From Wuchereria bancrofti (lineage: Eukaryota; Nematoda; Chromadorea; Rhabditida; Onchocercidae), in the NCBI GenBank assembly GCA_005281725.1, contig SSBO01000013.1, forward strand, positions 504,518 to 568,517: a DNA stretch of 64,000 nt, read 5' to 3'. The notes beneath the pieces were generated by a model. The model was not told where the DNA came from. It made no database searches and saw only the letters and a list, made by a program, of their open reading frames with translations. Shown piece after piece: positions 1-13,500 of this stretch. The first letter of the stretch is position 1. The number at the start of each line of letters is the position of its first letter. The position numbers and the translations under genes are program-made.

Positions 1-972
1 CACGCATATAAATTACTTATAGAATAGTCCACTCTATGTCTATAATGGCATCATTTAAAAGCATGGGAATGGCATAGTGTTGGTTGATAGTTGCGCTTCT
101 GTCTTTATCGCATAATTTTAAGATAATCATATACACATTTCTCTATACACGTAGAATACGTGGGAATATAACACGTGTTGCATATGTTTCTTCTTTTAGT
201 TTACTTATTTACTTAGTCTATTATAACAATTTGTTAAGCATGTAATTATTTCGAAACGTAAACGGCTAGGAAATATATGGCGGATAAATAAAAGATTTGC
301 GCTGCGTTTATCTTTTATTTCCATAGAAATTTTATCATTTTATGTAAATATAAATAGTTACGTAAGTTTCTAATTTGAAATTTAACTTTTGTCTCTTTTT
401 GTATTATTGTTTATTTCGTATTCAATTCTCAAATGATATTATATTGATGAAGAAAGAAATAGGAAATTATAAAGGATAAATGAGAAGAAGATTGGAAACA
501 ATTGAAATTTTTGAAGTAGTGATATAATGGAATTAAAGTTTCCCGATTGTATGGTATTATAGTTTTCATGTTTGAATTATGATATTTAAATATATTTGAG
601 AATTTAAATGAATATTATGATAATTTAAACTTTTTAATTGCCATCAAAAGCTTGGAGAAAATATAATTAGATATCAGTGCAAATACATTATTTTTCATTC
701 TATAGATTAATTTGAATAGAAAAAGTAAAGTAAGTTAGTCGTAAAATGATCTTCTTGAATTATAATACCAGTGATAATCAATAGTTCAAAATCTTGTATC
801 CTTGATCTATTCCATACGATATAAGTAGATATTTGGCTTAATAATTACAGAATATTATCAGTATAGATATATTACTGTCAGGAACAAAAGAAAAGAAATT
901 AAACATTTCAAATTAATTTATCAGTCCATTTTTACAAAATGTTCAATGAAAAAAAATTTCCAGTTTTTAACG
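1..972. other. 5' flank of the NELF-C/D gene, no gene seen
   Basis: AT-rich sequence without a convincing coding exon. It presumably holds the promoter and the 5' untranslated region of the plus-strand gene that starts at 973. I see no tRNA-like fold, long repeat or clear trans-splice acceptor that I would defend. Confidence 0.5.
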
Positions 973-3900
973 ATGGAAATGGAAGATAATTTGGAGATTT
1001 CAATGATAACGATTAAAAATCGAAATCAAGCTTCTGGAATTCGCGGTAAACTCTTAAAGCAATTTTATAGATTTTATATTAATTGGAAATTTTAGATCCT
1101 CTCTATCATTAGTATCATCATATTAAATTATTTCTCAATGCAAGTCATAACTTTTACTGAAATATAAACTAATTTGCTAATTGCATTAATACTGTAAGTA
1201 TGTATACTTTGTTTACGAAAATAAATGGCCAAAATATTCATCCTAACTTCTTCATATATCAAATTTTTGTTTTGTTTTTGGCAATTTACTTTAAGATGCG
1301 TAGTTCAAATATGATGAAATTTGTATCACTTTTTCCTTATCAAAAAAAATTTTTTTTGTTCATTTTAGATTAATTCTTCTAAAATATTATTTTGCTTTCT
1401 TTTTCATTACAGAAAATACTGCAGTAGAAGGAGATGGGAAGAAGAATACAACGAATATTATCACTTCGTTTACTTCCACAATTATTCCTAATAGTAGTGA
1501 TAGCAGTAGGAGTTGTAATTTAAGTCAAACTGGTAATTGTGATAATAGTAGTAGTAGTGATAATGATAATAGTGACAAACCTTCATATAGTTTCGATTCA
1601 AGACGAAAGACGAGAGAATTATTAATTGGAGATTATCTGAAAACTCTTCAAGGTCACTTCTTTTTGCTTTGATTTTCATATTTTGATTATTTTTATATCA
1701 TTAACATATCTTATCTGTGTATTATACATGTATAACAAGTGATTGTAAAACATTAACGGATATGAGATAAAGAAATTTTCTTTTTTTCTGAATAATAACT
1801 AAATTTTATTTATTCGCTTCATTGCATACTTCAATTCTAGCAACTGATTCAATAATGGAACCAAATATAGATGTAACAATTAAAGGATTTTTAAGAAATG
1901 GTGGTCATCCAGAAGTTGTAATCACTTCTCTCACCAATAGCTATCGTGGTCTTGCTCAGGTATTTGTCGCAATTTTTTTTTTTTGTTCTACTTTTATTAT
2001 ATTAGATAAATATTGAAAATATTAATTAGTAAAATTGAAAAAATTCAAAAAGCAACATACTAAAAGGCTATTCAGTATTACGCAAGCTGCATTTTCAATA
2101 CTAATTAAAATGATCGCTTTCTCTTCGATATCACTTCATGAATTATTATCAGTCTTTGACAGATACATGAAATTGATGTGTTAAACTTAATTTCATTTCC
2201 TACTTCTTTCCATGTGTTGCAAGAAGAAAAAACGACATTTTTTTATCAGGTGGAGCTAATTAATCGTACTGATAAGTTATAGTACTGTGAATTGCTTGGC
2301 GATTGGTTATCTGATTTGGAAGGCGACCGGAGAATTGTTCATGAATGTTTCGAAAAAAGTTTGAGCTCATTGCTTGAAAAACGTTTCGTGGCTGAGGTTG
2401 TCGATAAAAATTTTGAAGCAGCAGGCGATGTTGATAAATGGTTCCCAGAATTATTGAAACATAGGTTTACTAATTGAACTATTAAAAATTCAAATTTGAA
2501 ATGTTTATCGAAAATTCTAAATATGTGTTAACTTGAAAATGACCATAAATTCAATGTGAATTAATCAAGCAGGTATTTTCAATTAATTAGATTGATTAGT
2601 GAACTTTAAAAGAAAAAAAGTAATCATGTTGCAGTAAATGGCGTAATTTAATTTATACACTGATCGAACAAAATCCTCGATCGAAATTTTTAACGAAAGC
2701 AATTCGAATAATATCAGATGCTGGTTTTCAACATGAAATTACAAATGTTCATTTAGCTGCGCAACAGGTATAGGTGTATTTTTATTCGCTAAATTGATTT
2801 ATTGCTTACTACTTAACTCATTTTATTTAAATACTTTCAGTTATTGCCTCTTATTTTGTCTTCAACTATGCAATGTGAACATTTTCGAGAACATCTATTT
2901 AATCTTTAGTTTCATTCGATTTCTTAAATGATATTAGATCACTAGCAAATTTGACGGTATTTAAATTAACTAACGAATAATATAGTTAATTTATCAGTTT
3001 AATTATGTTAAGTTAACCATTATAGTTTGAGATTTATTGTCGTACGGTCATTACTGCAATTGATGACTTTTTTGCGGAGCATAAAAAAGGCCCAATGACG
3101 GATGTTTATGAAAAGGCTTTTGCGAAATTAACTCAGATAGTTTGCTATAGCGAACATACTTATTTGTTCACGCAGGTTCTTTTGCATGAAACTATCAAAG
3201 AGGTAAGTGTGAAGTGTTTAAGCTATGGATTTATATGTGTTTAATTTGTAGAATTATAATAAAAAAGTGTAACGTTACATACGGTGACGTAGTTGCGTGA
3301 TATTATAAAGTTGAAAAAAAAATAGCACAGTTAACGTGATGCTTATGTAAGTATTATAAGTAATTAAATTTGATGCGAAACTACTGCATAAAATTCATGT
3401 GACGCAGATAAGGCTTCATTTTCATTCTTCTAAAACTATACATAATTACACATATTATAATAATTTTCCATTATTTTTTATTCAATGAAATGATAAATTT
3501 TATTTTAGGAAAATAATGAAGTAGCAGCAGCTTGCACATATTTGTCACAAATATTACGTCGTGAAGCACATAAACGTAACTACCAAGATTCATATGATAT
3601 TCATATTGCATTAAATAGAGGATATAATGATTATGGTGATAATGTGAAGCAAATCATATATGCAATGCTTAGCAAGAAATGTTTAAATCAAGCTGATATT
3701 ATTCGTCTCTATGAAGTAAATTAATTTTTTTAGCTTTTTTGAAAATTTAATTTAATACAATTTAATTAGTGATTATTTTCTCCCATTGTTTATTTTCTCA
3801 TTTAATTTTTGTTCATAAAGTAAATATTGATAATCTGGAATCAGTAAATGGTCGTGATTGTTTAATTAATAATCAGTAAATGAAGAATTAATAATATTAA

Positions 3901-6551
3901 TAATAATACGTTTCTATCTGTACCTTTAATTTATCTTTAATTTTTTTTCTTCAAACTCTTATTTCTTTCTCTTACTCTTTTTCAGCGTTACAATTCATCT
4001 GAACCACCAGTTGTTGAATTTATTCAAGATCCATTTTTTATCGATATGCTTATCGATGCGTTATTTGCATATGAAGGATGCAAAGTAAATATTTGCTTTT
4101 ACCTATCTCTATTTCAGTACTATTTTTATTTATTAGCAAAGCTCAAATATTTGAAGTAAGTAATTTTTACTGCTATGTTTTATATTCTATTTTATTTAGC
4201 CTAATCTTAATTAAATTTTCTCTTAATTAAATGATTAAAATTATTCATTTTCCGTAATGCCTAACTGACCCATGTATCTACTGAGTTACCAATTATACGT
4301 TTGAACCAGGAGATCAATAAAACGAAATTCGAAAGTATCTGGAATATTTCATGATTCGAAGAAAATTACGGCTCGATGGGAAGAAACATAATGTGTTACT
4401 GTTTAATTCGTAACATCTGAAAATATAGATTTTATCTTTTTCAATAAAATTAGGTTATTTTTCAGGTCCAATTAAGTCATCGATCGAAATACATCTTTTT
4501 ATTATGTTATGCTTCTTGTTGTAGTACTTCAAATGATACGAATATGGAAAAAGAAAACGTAAGATTCTCTCTTTTATAATTAAATTCATTTCTGGTACTT
4601 CTAATTTTATTAATTGCTTTCCCTTAAATAATTTACTATTTCATTTTGCAAAAGTATTTATCATAAACAAAAAAGCGCATTTTTCCGTATGGGTTTTTTG
4701 TCTTAGTTCTAAGTAGCATTAGAATTATGATGCTGCAATTGTAATCATGAATTGATATTTCCAATAAATTAAGGAAGAGATGGAGCAAACAGAATACATC
4801 ATGGAAAAAGTTTTGGATAGTATAAGATCGGAACGCGAGTTTTTAAAAGATATCCGTTTGCTACTTAGTGGTATATAATTTTAAATAATGAAATTTTTGT
4901 TTTTTTTTTTAATAAAAATAAAAAAAGGCTTTTAAGAGCTCTAGAATATTCCAATCAATAATTTGCTGTAAATTACCTCATTTGTTTTAATTTAAGTTTC
5001 TTTCTTTTTTCTTTTTTTCATGGAAATATAAAATCTCTAAGACTTTGTGAAGAATGATGTACGATCTTTTTGATAATGATCAAAATCGGTTAGTATTAAC
5101 TGTAGATAAATTCAAATCTACTTCCTAATACAAAAGTGCAAATTTTAAAATACAAATTTATTGTTTATTCAAAAGACCAAAACTTCAGTTCAAATAGATA
5201 AAAAAAATAAAATTTAAAAACAATGGCGTTATCTTGTTTTTGTCTACCAGGTATTGAATTTACGCCAATTGCCAGTGGACTATTGCATTATTTACAAGGA
5301 TTTTTGTTAAATAATGAAATACTTACTGAATTTGAAGTGGTTCATTTCGTTTTATTGGATGAAATTGCTACTAGACATTCCGGCTTACATATCAGGTTTG
5401 TTAACGAATCTTGGAATATAGTAATCGTCTTTGAAATATGAGACAATTTAAACAAAATTCTAAAAACTATATTGGTTAACAATGATAATGATAGAGTAGT
5501 AAAAATTGAAAAAGCAATAGTCAGTCAGAATTAAACTGTTCAAAAAAGGAAAAAACTCAAAATTGTTGATATTAACAAGCATACTGCTAACACGAAGCAT
5601 ATTATAATTATAGCAGAAATAGTTTTATCCATGATTATTACATCTCTTATCAATTTTATTGAGCTTAAATGTTTTTGAGCTGTTAATAAAATTTGTGTAT
5701 GATATTTCATCCTCTTCGATTGCATCTATAATAAATTCATTGATAAATTAGAGACCTGTTGTTTTGACTTGGTATTTATTTGAATTATTTCACTAATTAA
5801 AGGTTATTCAAAATGCTTTGTAAGTTATATGATCGTCAGTCAAAATTGCTACAACCGGCAGAAATGATTATCGCTAAACAACGAAGTATCATTGATCGTT
5901 TTGTTCATCTACTTTCTGTTGGATTTGCATTACCAGTTATTGAGAAAATCAATAAAATGTTTCAGGAAGGACAAATTGATGTTTCTCTTGCACGGTAAAT
6001 TATCAAATTTTTGATATTTTTAAAGAAATCAACTTAGCACTATTTTTATCAAATTCCTTTAAGTATGAGAACCTTTCAAACATTAAAAAAAATGAGAATG
6101 AGTCTCTCGAGAAAAAAAAAAAAACTCAGTTTTTGTTTATATCAATTAAATTGATTGGACGAGATATGGTTTGATGGAGCATATTTGATTACCAATGAAA
6201 TTATAATTTTGCTCATGTTGTAATCGGTTTAATTAGAATAGCATTAATTGATGCATATATTATATGAAGTATTGCATATTTTACAGGTATTTTGCCATAG
6301 ATGTTCTGGATATCATTGAGCCACCATATTCAGAAGAGTTCATTGAAACATTTCTACCAATAGTGCTAAATCGAGAAATCTTTGATAAGTTAACAATGAT
6401 AAAGGTACCAGCAGCAACGCAATTCATTCAAGACATCACAAGTGAAACTGTGGGAAGTAATGATGAAGTTACTGTGGGATGTGAATTCAACACAAATGAA
6501 GTTTTGTCTGAATGGAATATATTGGACACGTGTAACGCAACTACTGAATGA
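973..6551 (+). CDS. NELFCD: Negative elongation factor subunit C/D (TH1-like)
   Basis: NELF-C/D is a core subunit of the nuclear NELF complex, which holds RNA polymerase II at promoter-proximal pause sites. Thirteen exons join in phase: 973-1045, 1413-1652, 1841-1959, 2283-2464, 2635-2767, 3026-3202, 3509-3715, 3986-4084, 4466-4558, 4774-4870, 5251-5395, 5803-5994, 6287-6551. All introns are GT-AG. The total is 2,022 nt, or 673 codons plus stop; the human protein is about 590 residues. Family blocks include IMEPNIDVTIKGF (about residue 109), LLGDWL, ISDAGFQHEIT, a CYSEHTYLF block matching human CHGEHTYLF, AMLSKKCLNQADI, LLDEIATRHSGLH, DRFVHLLSVGFALPV and a RYFAIDVLDIIEPPYS block near the C terminus. 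The N-terminal 100 residues are Ser/Asn/Asp-rich and poorly conserved. The 973 ATG was chosen because its exon splices in phase into 1413. Exon 4 starts at 2283, just after an in-frame TAG that supplies the acceptor AG. No lesion is seen. The identity is near certain; the first exon is less so. Confidence 0.95.
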
Positions 6552-7579
6552 TATTACAAAATGACTATTATATGTTACGTCCTGTAGATAGATGAATATT
6601 GTTATCGTTACCTCTGAAGAGAAGTTGCTATACTAATATATTTAGAAGTATAAGTTAAGACTAGTAATCTGAACATTCGCATATTTTCAAATGCTTGAAT
6701 AACATTTTTTGATTTCTTGATTTAGAGATCAAAGATGATCTTAGCTGATTATAGACATACTGATGTTACTATTTCGGAGCATGTTATTAAGCTGTTAGCA
6801 TATATGTATTTCATAAGACTTTTGGCATAGAGCTAAGAGAACGGTTTATGCTTATGGGTGAATATTTATCAATAGCGATGTCAATTGTGCAGATATATCC
6901 TCAAATTTTTAATTGTTCAACTCATATTTTTATTCAATTGCAACTTTATGGGTCAGCAAATGTAGATCAAATTAGAATAGGAATAGCTAGGTAGTTACAC
7001 TATAGCTCGGAGCTAAGTGCTCTAGCAAATGTTACTATACCAATTATATTAAAGTGTTTGCGGTTAATAAAGTTATTCCATAACTGTTGACTTCTTTATT
7101 TTTTTCCAAGCCAATTGGTCCTATGCTATAATACAAGGACGAAATCAAATATTTAAGACAGATAATACAATTTATATACAACAGGAAGCTTTTCAAAGGA
7201 TCACCAGAGCAGTTTCCATGAACTCACAATATATTATTCTAAAATTTCTTTGGATATTTATTTTGCCATCTTTTCCAGAATGATCTCTTTCCAAATCCCA
7301 CATAAAAAAGTGTTTGGGCAAATTATACATCGCTATTGTCCATCCAAATGCTATAACAGAACACTGATAGTTTCGAGCGCCTACAAACCTGTCGGATGTC
7401 TCCTTCCATTCAGATGAGAATTTTTTACAGGGTAAAAGAAGCAACCAGTTTCTCCTTAGGAGGACTCATTTCACTATTAAGGGTTACATTTTGAATATCA
7501 AAATTACGACACAAATTGTACTCGACTCCCAATTTTGGAACTCTGCGAGCTCTAGATTCCATAATTCAACTATCAAATG
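6552..7579. other. Convergent intergenic region / 3' UTRs
   Basis: This 1-kb stretch lies between the stop codons of two convergent genes. It presumably holds both 3' untranslated regions. An AATAAA-type signal on the plus strand near 7064 could serve the NELF-C/D transcript. A minus-strand open frame at 7193-7444 has no recognisable motif and no splice support, and is not called. Confidence 0.5.
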
Positions 7580-10500
7580 TTAGTACTGTTGTGTAGGATG
7601 ATATTGCTGTTGTTGTTGTTGCTGAGGCTGTTGTCCATATTGCAACTGCTGCTGACTGAATCTAAAACCATATCAAGAATTACTTGTTCAAATCATCAAA
7701 GCTAAATCATACGAAAAGTCCTCAAATTTCTCAAAATGGTTCTTTTTCTAAGGGTAATTCTGCCTCAGTGATGAAATACGTGAATTCATCATTCTTGTTT
7801 AGTGAATTCATTTTTCTAAAATTTTATTTCATATGTACGAAAGAAATGACTTTTAATTTATATCCTGGTTGAATCTAAACAAATATAGAATTAGCATCTT
7901 TAGACAAAAAAAAGCTAGAAAAAACTTGAAAGCAATAAATGGGACAGCATTGACCGAGAGTCATAAGTCTGCTGTATTGACTGTCCATAAGCTATACCAC
8001 CCCGTTGTTGTTGTTGATGATGTACAACATATTGGGAACCTCCTTGGACATCTGCAAATACAAAATTTTACATAAAAGGATGAAACACAATAGAATAAAA
8101 TTTTTAGGAGAATCTTCCATATACTTTTTTTACAGAAAACGATGATAAGCTGAGAGATAAGAATTTTTCGCTTGTGTTGAAAATGAAAATATCATTTTTA
8201 CCTTGCTGCATTTGGATTAGTTGTTGCTGTTGGGCATATTGCTGTTGTTGTTGTTGTTGTTGCTGCGTATGATCAACCATTTGCATAGAACTAGCACCCG
8301 TTTCAACCTTCATTACCATACCACCACCATATTGTGGCTGTCCTGCGGAGATTTGGTAGGCTAAAGCATGAAAGATCAGTAACAATAATCAATGATGATA
8401 TATGATAAGCTGTTGTTGAATGTTAGGTAGAATTATGACTAAATTCTCGACTAGCATTATACTGTTAACTGTTACGCTAATACTGGAGCTAATATTTTTT
8501 CAACTTTTTATCCAGCCATTTTTACGACCTAGCGAGCAGTGAAAACTAACCATTAACATCCTGCAGAGATGGCTGAGGTCCACCTGTTGCACCTTGCTGT
8601 GTTGCAGTGGCACCACTAGCAGCTTGGGCTTGTCGCTTTTGCAGGATCATTGAGTGAATCTTCATTTTTGAATCTTCTGTCGTTTGGGTACCCATTGCGG
8701 CACCTGAAATTTCCTTATTTAAGGCTAAATGTGTCCTACTTTTTATATTATTTCATATGCATTTTTGAAAACAAAACAATGCATTTCCATTTCGCGCAGT
8801 AGAGCAATGAGACAGACCTTTTATTGCACAAATTTTTTTTGTTAGCAATCACCGGCTGGCATAGATTATTAACATTTTCTGAAGGCAAAACAAGTTGATA
8901 CAGGATCTCTGGCATGACATGTACATGAAGCTTGACTTTAAATGCCAAATCTGAAGACCTCTAATTTCCTCTAACGTCACATTACATTACGAATTTTAGT
9001 TTCAAATCATGGTATGAATGCCTTATGTGAAGAAATATTCGTCACCTGCTTGCCCCGCACCAGATGGAGGGGCTGAAGGCCCAGATGCAAACTGTTGCGG
9101 TACACCTGTTTGCTGTGGGCCAGTAGCCCAGGTGCTTGGGTATGTAGGTTGCGGAGGTGGACCTCCACCACAACCAACGGCACCGCTCATTTGCTGCTGT
9201 TGTTGTTGCGCAGCGGCAGCCGCAGCTGCAGCTGCTACAGCTAGCTGATCAACAGTTTGCTGCCGCTGCTGCCGTTGTTTACGAGTGGTACCTTGAGAAC
9301 GTGTGGAAAGACCTGCTGCTTTGCGACGCCCTCCTGTAAAGAAAAGAAAACGAAATAGCGACGAGTTATTTCATTTTTTTGATTTTAATTTTTAGGCAAG
9401 ATAAATTTTGAATTTGTAAAACAATAATAAAACTGTAATAAAACTGATATAATCGGTAATAGATCTACCTCTTGCACCTCTTGGCGACGCACTGTTTTGA
9501 CCTCGTCCTGTTAGATCTGGTAGTGCTGGCATCGGACCACCTTGCCCTGGAAAGATCATCGCCGTAGCAGCGGTACTTGGTGCGCCAGGAGTACTAGATG
9601 GAGTAGATCCATCAGGAACAGATGTGCAACTAGGAGTGGAACTTGACTGGTATCCCATTGCACGGCCTTGCACTACAGGACCCAACGCTGTACCTACATC
9701 CATGGCTGCACCACCTGAGGACACCGGTACATTCTGGAATGAAAGGAGCCTTACACTGAATGAACTGTAAGACTTTTACTGCTTTATCGAGATTAAATCA
9801 ATCACTGAATGATTCCAATCACAGAAAGAAGATATGTCAAACATAATCAAAGAAGCTTTACTGAATGAAGCAAAATATCTAAATCAAACCAAGATTTTCA
9901 ACTGCTACCAGTATGCAATCCTAATGGACATACCGTAGAACTAGCAGATGTAGTTGTTGAGGTAGCTGCACTGGAAGAAACATGATGCAAAGTTGCCGGT
10001 GTCTCTGATACATCCATCATCGGTGGTGAAAGATAGATATCCAGATTAGGCGGTCTGCAATAGAACGCATTAACATCATTTGATTATAAGATCTCATTCC
10101 GGATCATTCATATCAGCTAAGTTATAAAGTTAATCTTATTCAACCATGTAGATTGTTCCTATTATTCAGCAAGAAAGAAATTAGAAGTAATGATCGATAA
10201 GAGAAAAGGTAAATTTATACATAAGAACTGACGAACAACTTGAACTATTTCCATATCTATAATCTATTTATAAAACTCTTTCGTAGGAAAAACTTAATTC
10301 ACCGATCCATTCCACAAATTGTTGGGCGGACAAATTCATTGTAATGTGAATGATGTACTAAACGCTGAATGTATCGCTGTACAGGGACTGGTAAGCGATC
10401 TAGTTTTACCGCCTGTAACAGTTAGGATTATGAAAAATTAGAGAAAAAAAAAACGAACAATATGATGACAATTCAATTTCTCATATTTTTAGTAGTTCGG

Positions 10501-13500
10501 AAATCAAATTAGTCACAATATTCAAAACCAATATGGATGAACAAGCCATTTTATGCTTCAAAAGAAAAAAAAACAACCATCTTGACATACACATGCGATT
10601 TTTGTTGGGTGAATATAAATATTTGAAATCACAAACCTGTAACATTGACCAGTTCCAAGGACGTTTTAGTAAAGTCGAATCAATATTCAGATATTGTATT
10701 ATATCGTAAGCTGATAACTTCACCTTTTCAGCAAACTGCAATAATAAAAGCTATCTTCCATAAAGATAAAAAGCAAAAACTATCTTTTAACAAGCAGCAA
10801 AACTGAAATAAACAGCAAGTTATATAGCTGAAGGTAACAGATGAATTAGAAAAGATGAATGACTAAATCTGACTGCCTGCGCGTATTAATGTAATACTTT
10901 GAAATATACACAAATAAATAAATACCTCTAAAACGTAATAACCACATAATGTAGTGAATATTTTATTACTTTTTTATTTGCAAAATCAAGAAGGAAAAAA
11001 TCTTTCCATCGATTCACCGTGAAAAACTTGTTCCTGACGTTTGACTTCACAGATCCAAAATTTATCAGATAACACTGAGATGCACAAACCTGCAGCCCGT
11101 GGCGATTAGCTTTTACTGTAGTTTGAATTATTTGCCCTTGAGATTGACTCTTGCCAAGTTTTTGTGGTGAAGTTGGTAAAGCGCCATATGGTTCACAAGT
11201 TATCAGTTCGAGTTGGGGCTTTGGAATAGGCAGAAATTGCATCAGTGAACGAAGTTCAGGAATTAACGCACGTTCGTTCAGTTCCTTCTATAAAATTATT
11301 TTTTATAATTTCTAACTATAAGCCGGACTTCAAATGTCACTAACGCGCATGACCACTTCTAATATCTCAATTTTTTGAGGAATTATGACTTAACGGAAAA
11401 TGACTGCAAATTTTATATTCAGCAGTAACTTCTAGTAACTTACTCGCAGTTTTTTAACGATTAAGGAGTAAGTAGGAAATCGGAATTTAGTATCTGGATC
11501 CTGTGTATTCATCGCTGCTGCATTCATCGGATCAGTAATCGACCACACCAGCAGAGTAGATAACATATCATAACATGAATCGAACAAATATCTAAATTCG
11601 AGTGGAAATTTTTTACAGTTTTTATTTAGTAGGCTTAGGTAAAAAAATCACCACACCTCTAACAAAAATTAGTTAACAGAAAAATGAAATGAAATTTAGC
11701 ATCTCAGTTGCACTATTTTTCATCACATGAACTGTTAGACGCCACTAGTGAAGGCCGAAGAGTTTAAGGAAATAAAATCAACTTGGCTGAACTAAGTGAG
11801 TAGAACTTTCGATTTATTAGAAGCACTTCGTTTAGCATCCTATTCATGGGTTTGTGGACATGCACAATACGCTAATTTTTATGCTACTGTAACCTCACAT
11901 GATTAGTAAAAAACAGAAGAAAAATGTGGACGAACGGTTACTAAAAGAACAGAAATTAAAAGATTGTTTACCCGTCTCGTTCCTTTGAGATAACTCCATA
12001 AAGCATTAATTGAAACAACGTCAATGCCCAGGTATCACAAATCGAAGTATGACATACTGAGTCAAACATACCTCCAACTAAGGATATGCGCAATAGAACT
12101 CCTTCACGTTCTAACGAAAATATGCGCAAATATGGTAAAAGAGGATTCTGTAAATGTTACAGTTAACAAAATGATCTGTTTCTCATTATATTTCATTACT
12201 GCCCACTTTCTCTATATAGCTAACACATTTTTAGCGCTGTCGTTTAATGCAACACCGAATTCTGAAGCGCTTCAAACTGACAAGGAAGGAAATGACAACG
12301 GTACCACTAACAAATCACATAAACTTAGCAAAACATTCCCTACATAAAGTACAACTAATAAATTCACTTCAAAAATTTAACATAAAAGAATAAATGGAAA
12401 AGAGTAAATGCTGCCATCTACATCTTTAGCTTTTAGTGCCAACTCCTGTAGCTGTTTCAGCATTGAACCAACCAAACCATCACGTTGCTGTTCCTCGCCG
12501 TTCAAACACGTTAGTACTAAATTCAAAAATGGCTCTTGGCTCAGCAACCACGCACTGAAAGGATCAAATCTTTACGCATTTCAAACGGCTACAGATTTTT
12601 CATACTTCTTAACTAAACTAACCAAAAAAGATCGCATTGAAGAAATGTACCTTTGCTGAATTCTTTCCTTGTTATTATCCGACGAAGTATCAAGCATTGC
12701 TGCTGCTTCTTTGAGGAATTTTCCTTGTACAGTAATCGCAGGGAATGAGGCTGGCAAATTACCCGGTCGTGGGCAAGCATGCACTAATGGACTGATCAGC
12801 CAGTAAGCTGTGATATCTTTTAACCTGAAAACTTCTTTGTCACCAATATTAATAGTCCATTTCCTATTCTGGCATTTCATTCCAAAATGACCAAGTGTCA
12901 TAGCAAAGTCCATGGAAAGTGAATTATTGACAGGTGAAATGTTTAGTATTATTAGTTACCTACTGAATCATGAATAATTTGAAATGTTATCAGGTGGACT
13001 ATAAAATTATAACAGCAAACATACTATAACAGCTAAACGTATGATTAACTAGCACCTTATAAAGAACCAGAAACTTGCAAAAGATGCATTCAAAGAAGCT
13101 GAAAATACATTAAAATTTGATAACAGATATAATTTTCGACAAAGTTTTTTGAGTTATTCCTTTTTCTAAAAAAAAAGTGAAAAGAATTGGATAAAGACAT
13201 TACCAACCTGAAAGCTTTACCAACAGCAGCAGGTGGTAATTTTTTATCAGATTTATGTGATTGTGTAAATAAATCGCGACAACATTTACCAATTTCACCA
13301 AGCAATGCATCGGCAGCAATCGCACCCTGCTGAGCATGCTTACTCGTACAACCTTCCGGTGAGATCTATGATAAGTAAATTATCATTAATAATGTTCTAA
13401 AAGTTTCTTTTTTTTCGATCAGTTCAATATTTCCAAATGAAATAAACAATAAATTTTGAATTAAAGTATGGTATCACAATCGTGATAATTTCATCCACTT

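Noticed and set aside
1488..1679. Minus-strand Tyr/His-rich open frame
   Set aside because: It is the antisense of the Ser/Asn/Asp-rich second exon of NELF-C/D.
7193..7444. Minus-strand open frame of 83 codons between NELF-C/D and MED12
   Set aside because: It has no recognisable motif, no splice context and lies where the MED12 3' untranslated region is expected.
9018..9248. Plus-strand Pro/Cys/Ala-rich open frame
   Set aside because: It is the antisense of the MED12 Gln/Ala-rich exon.
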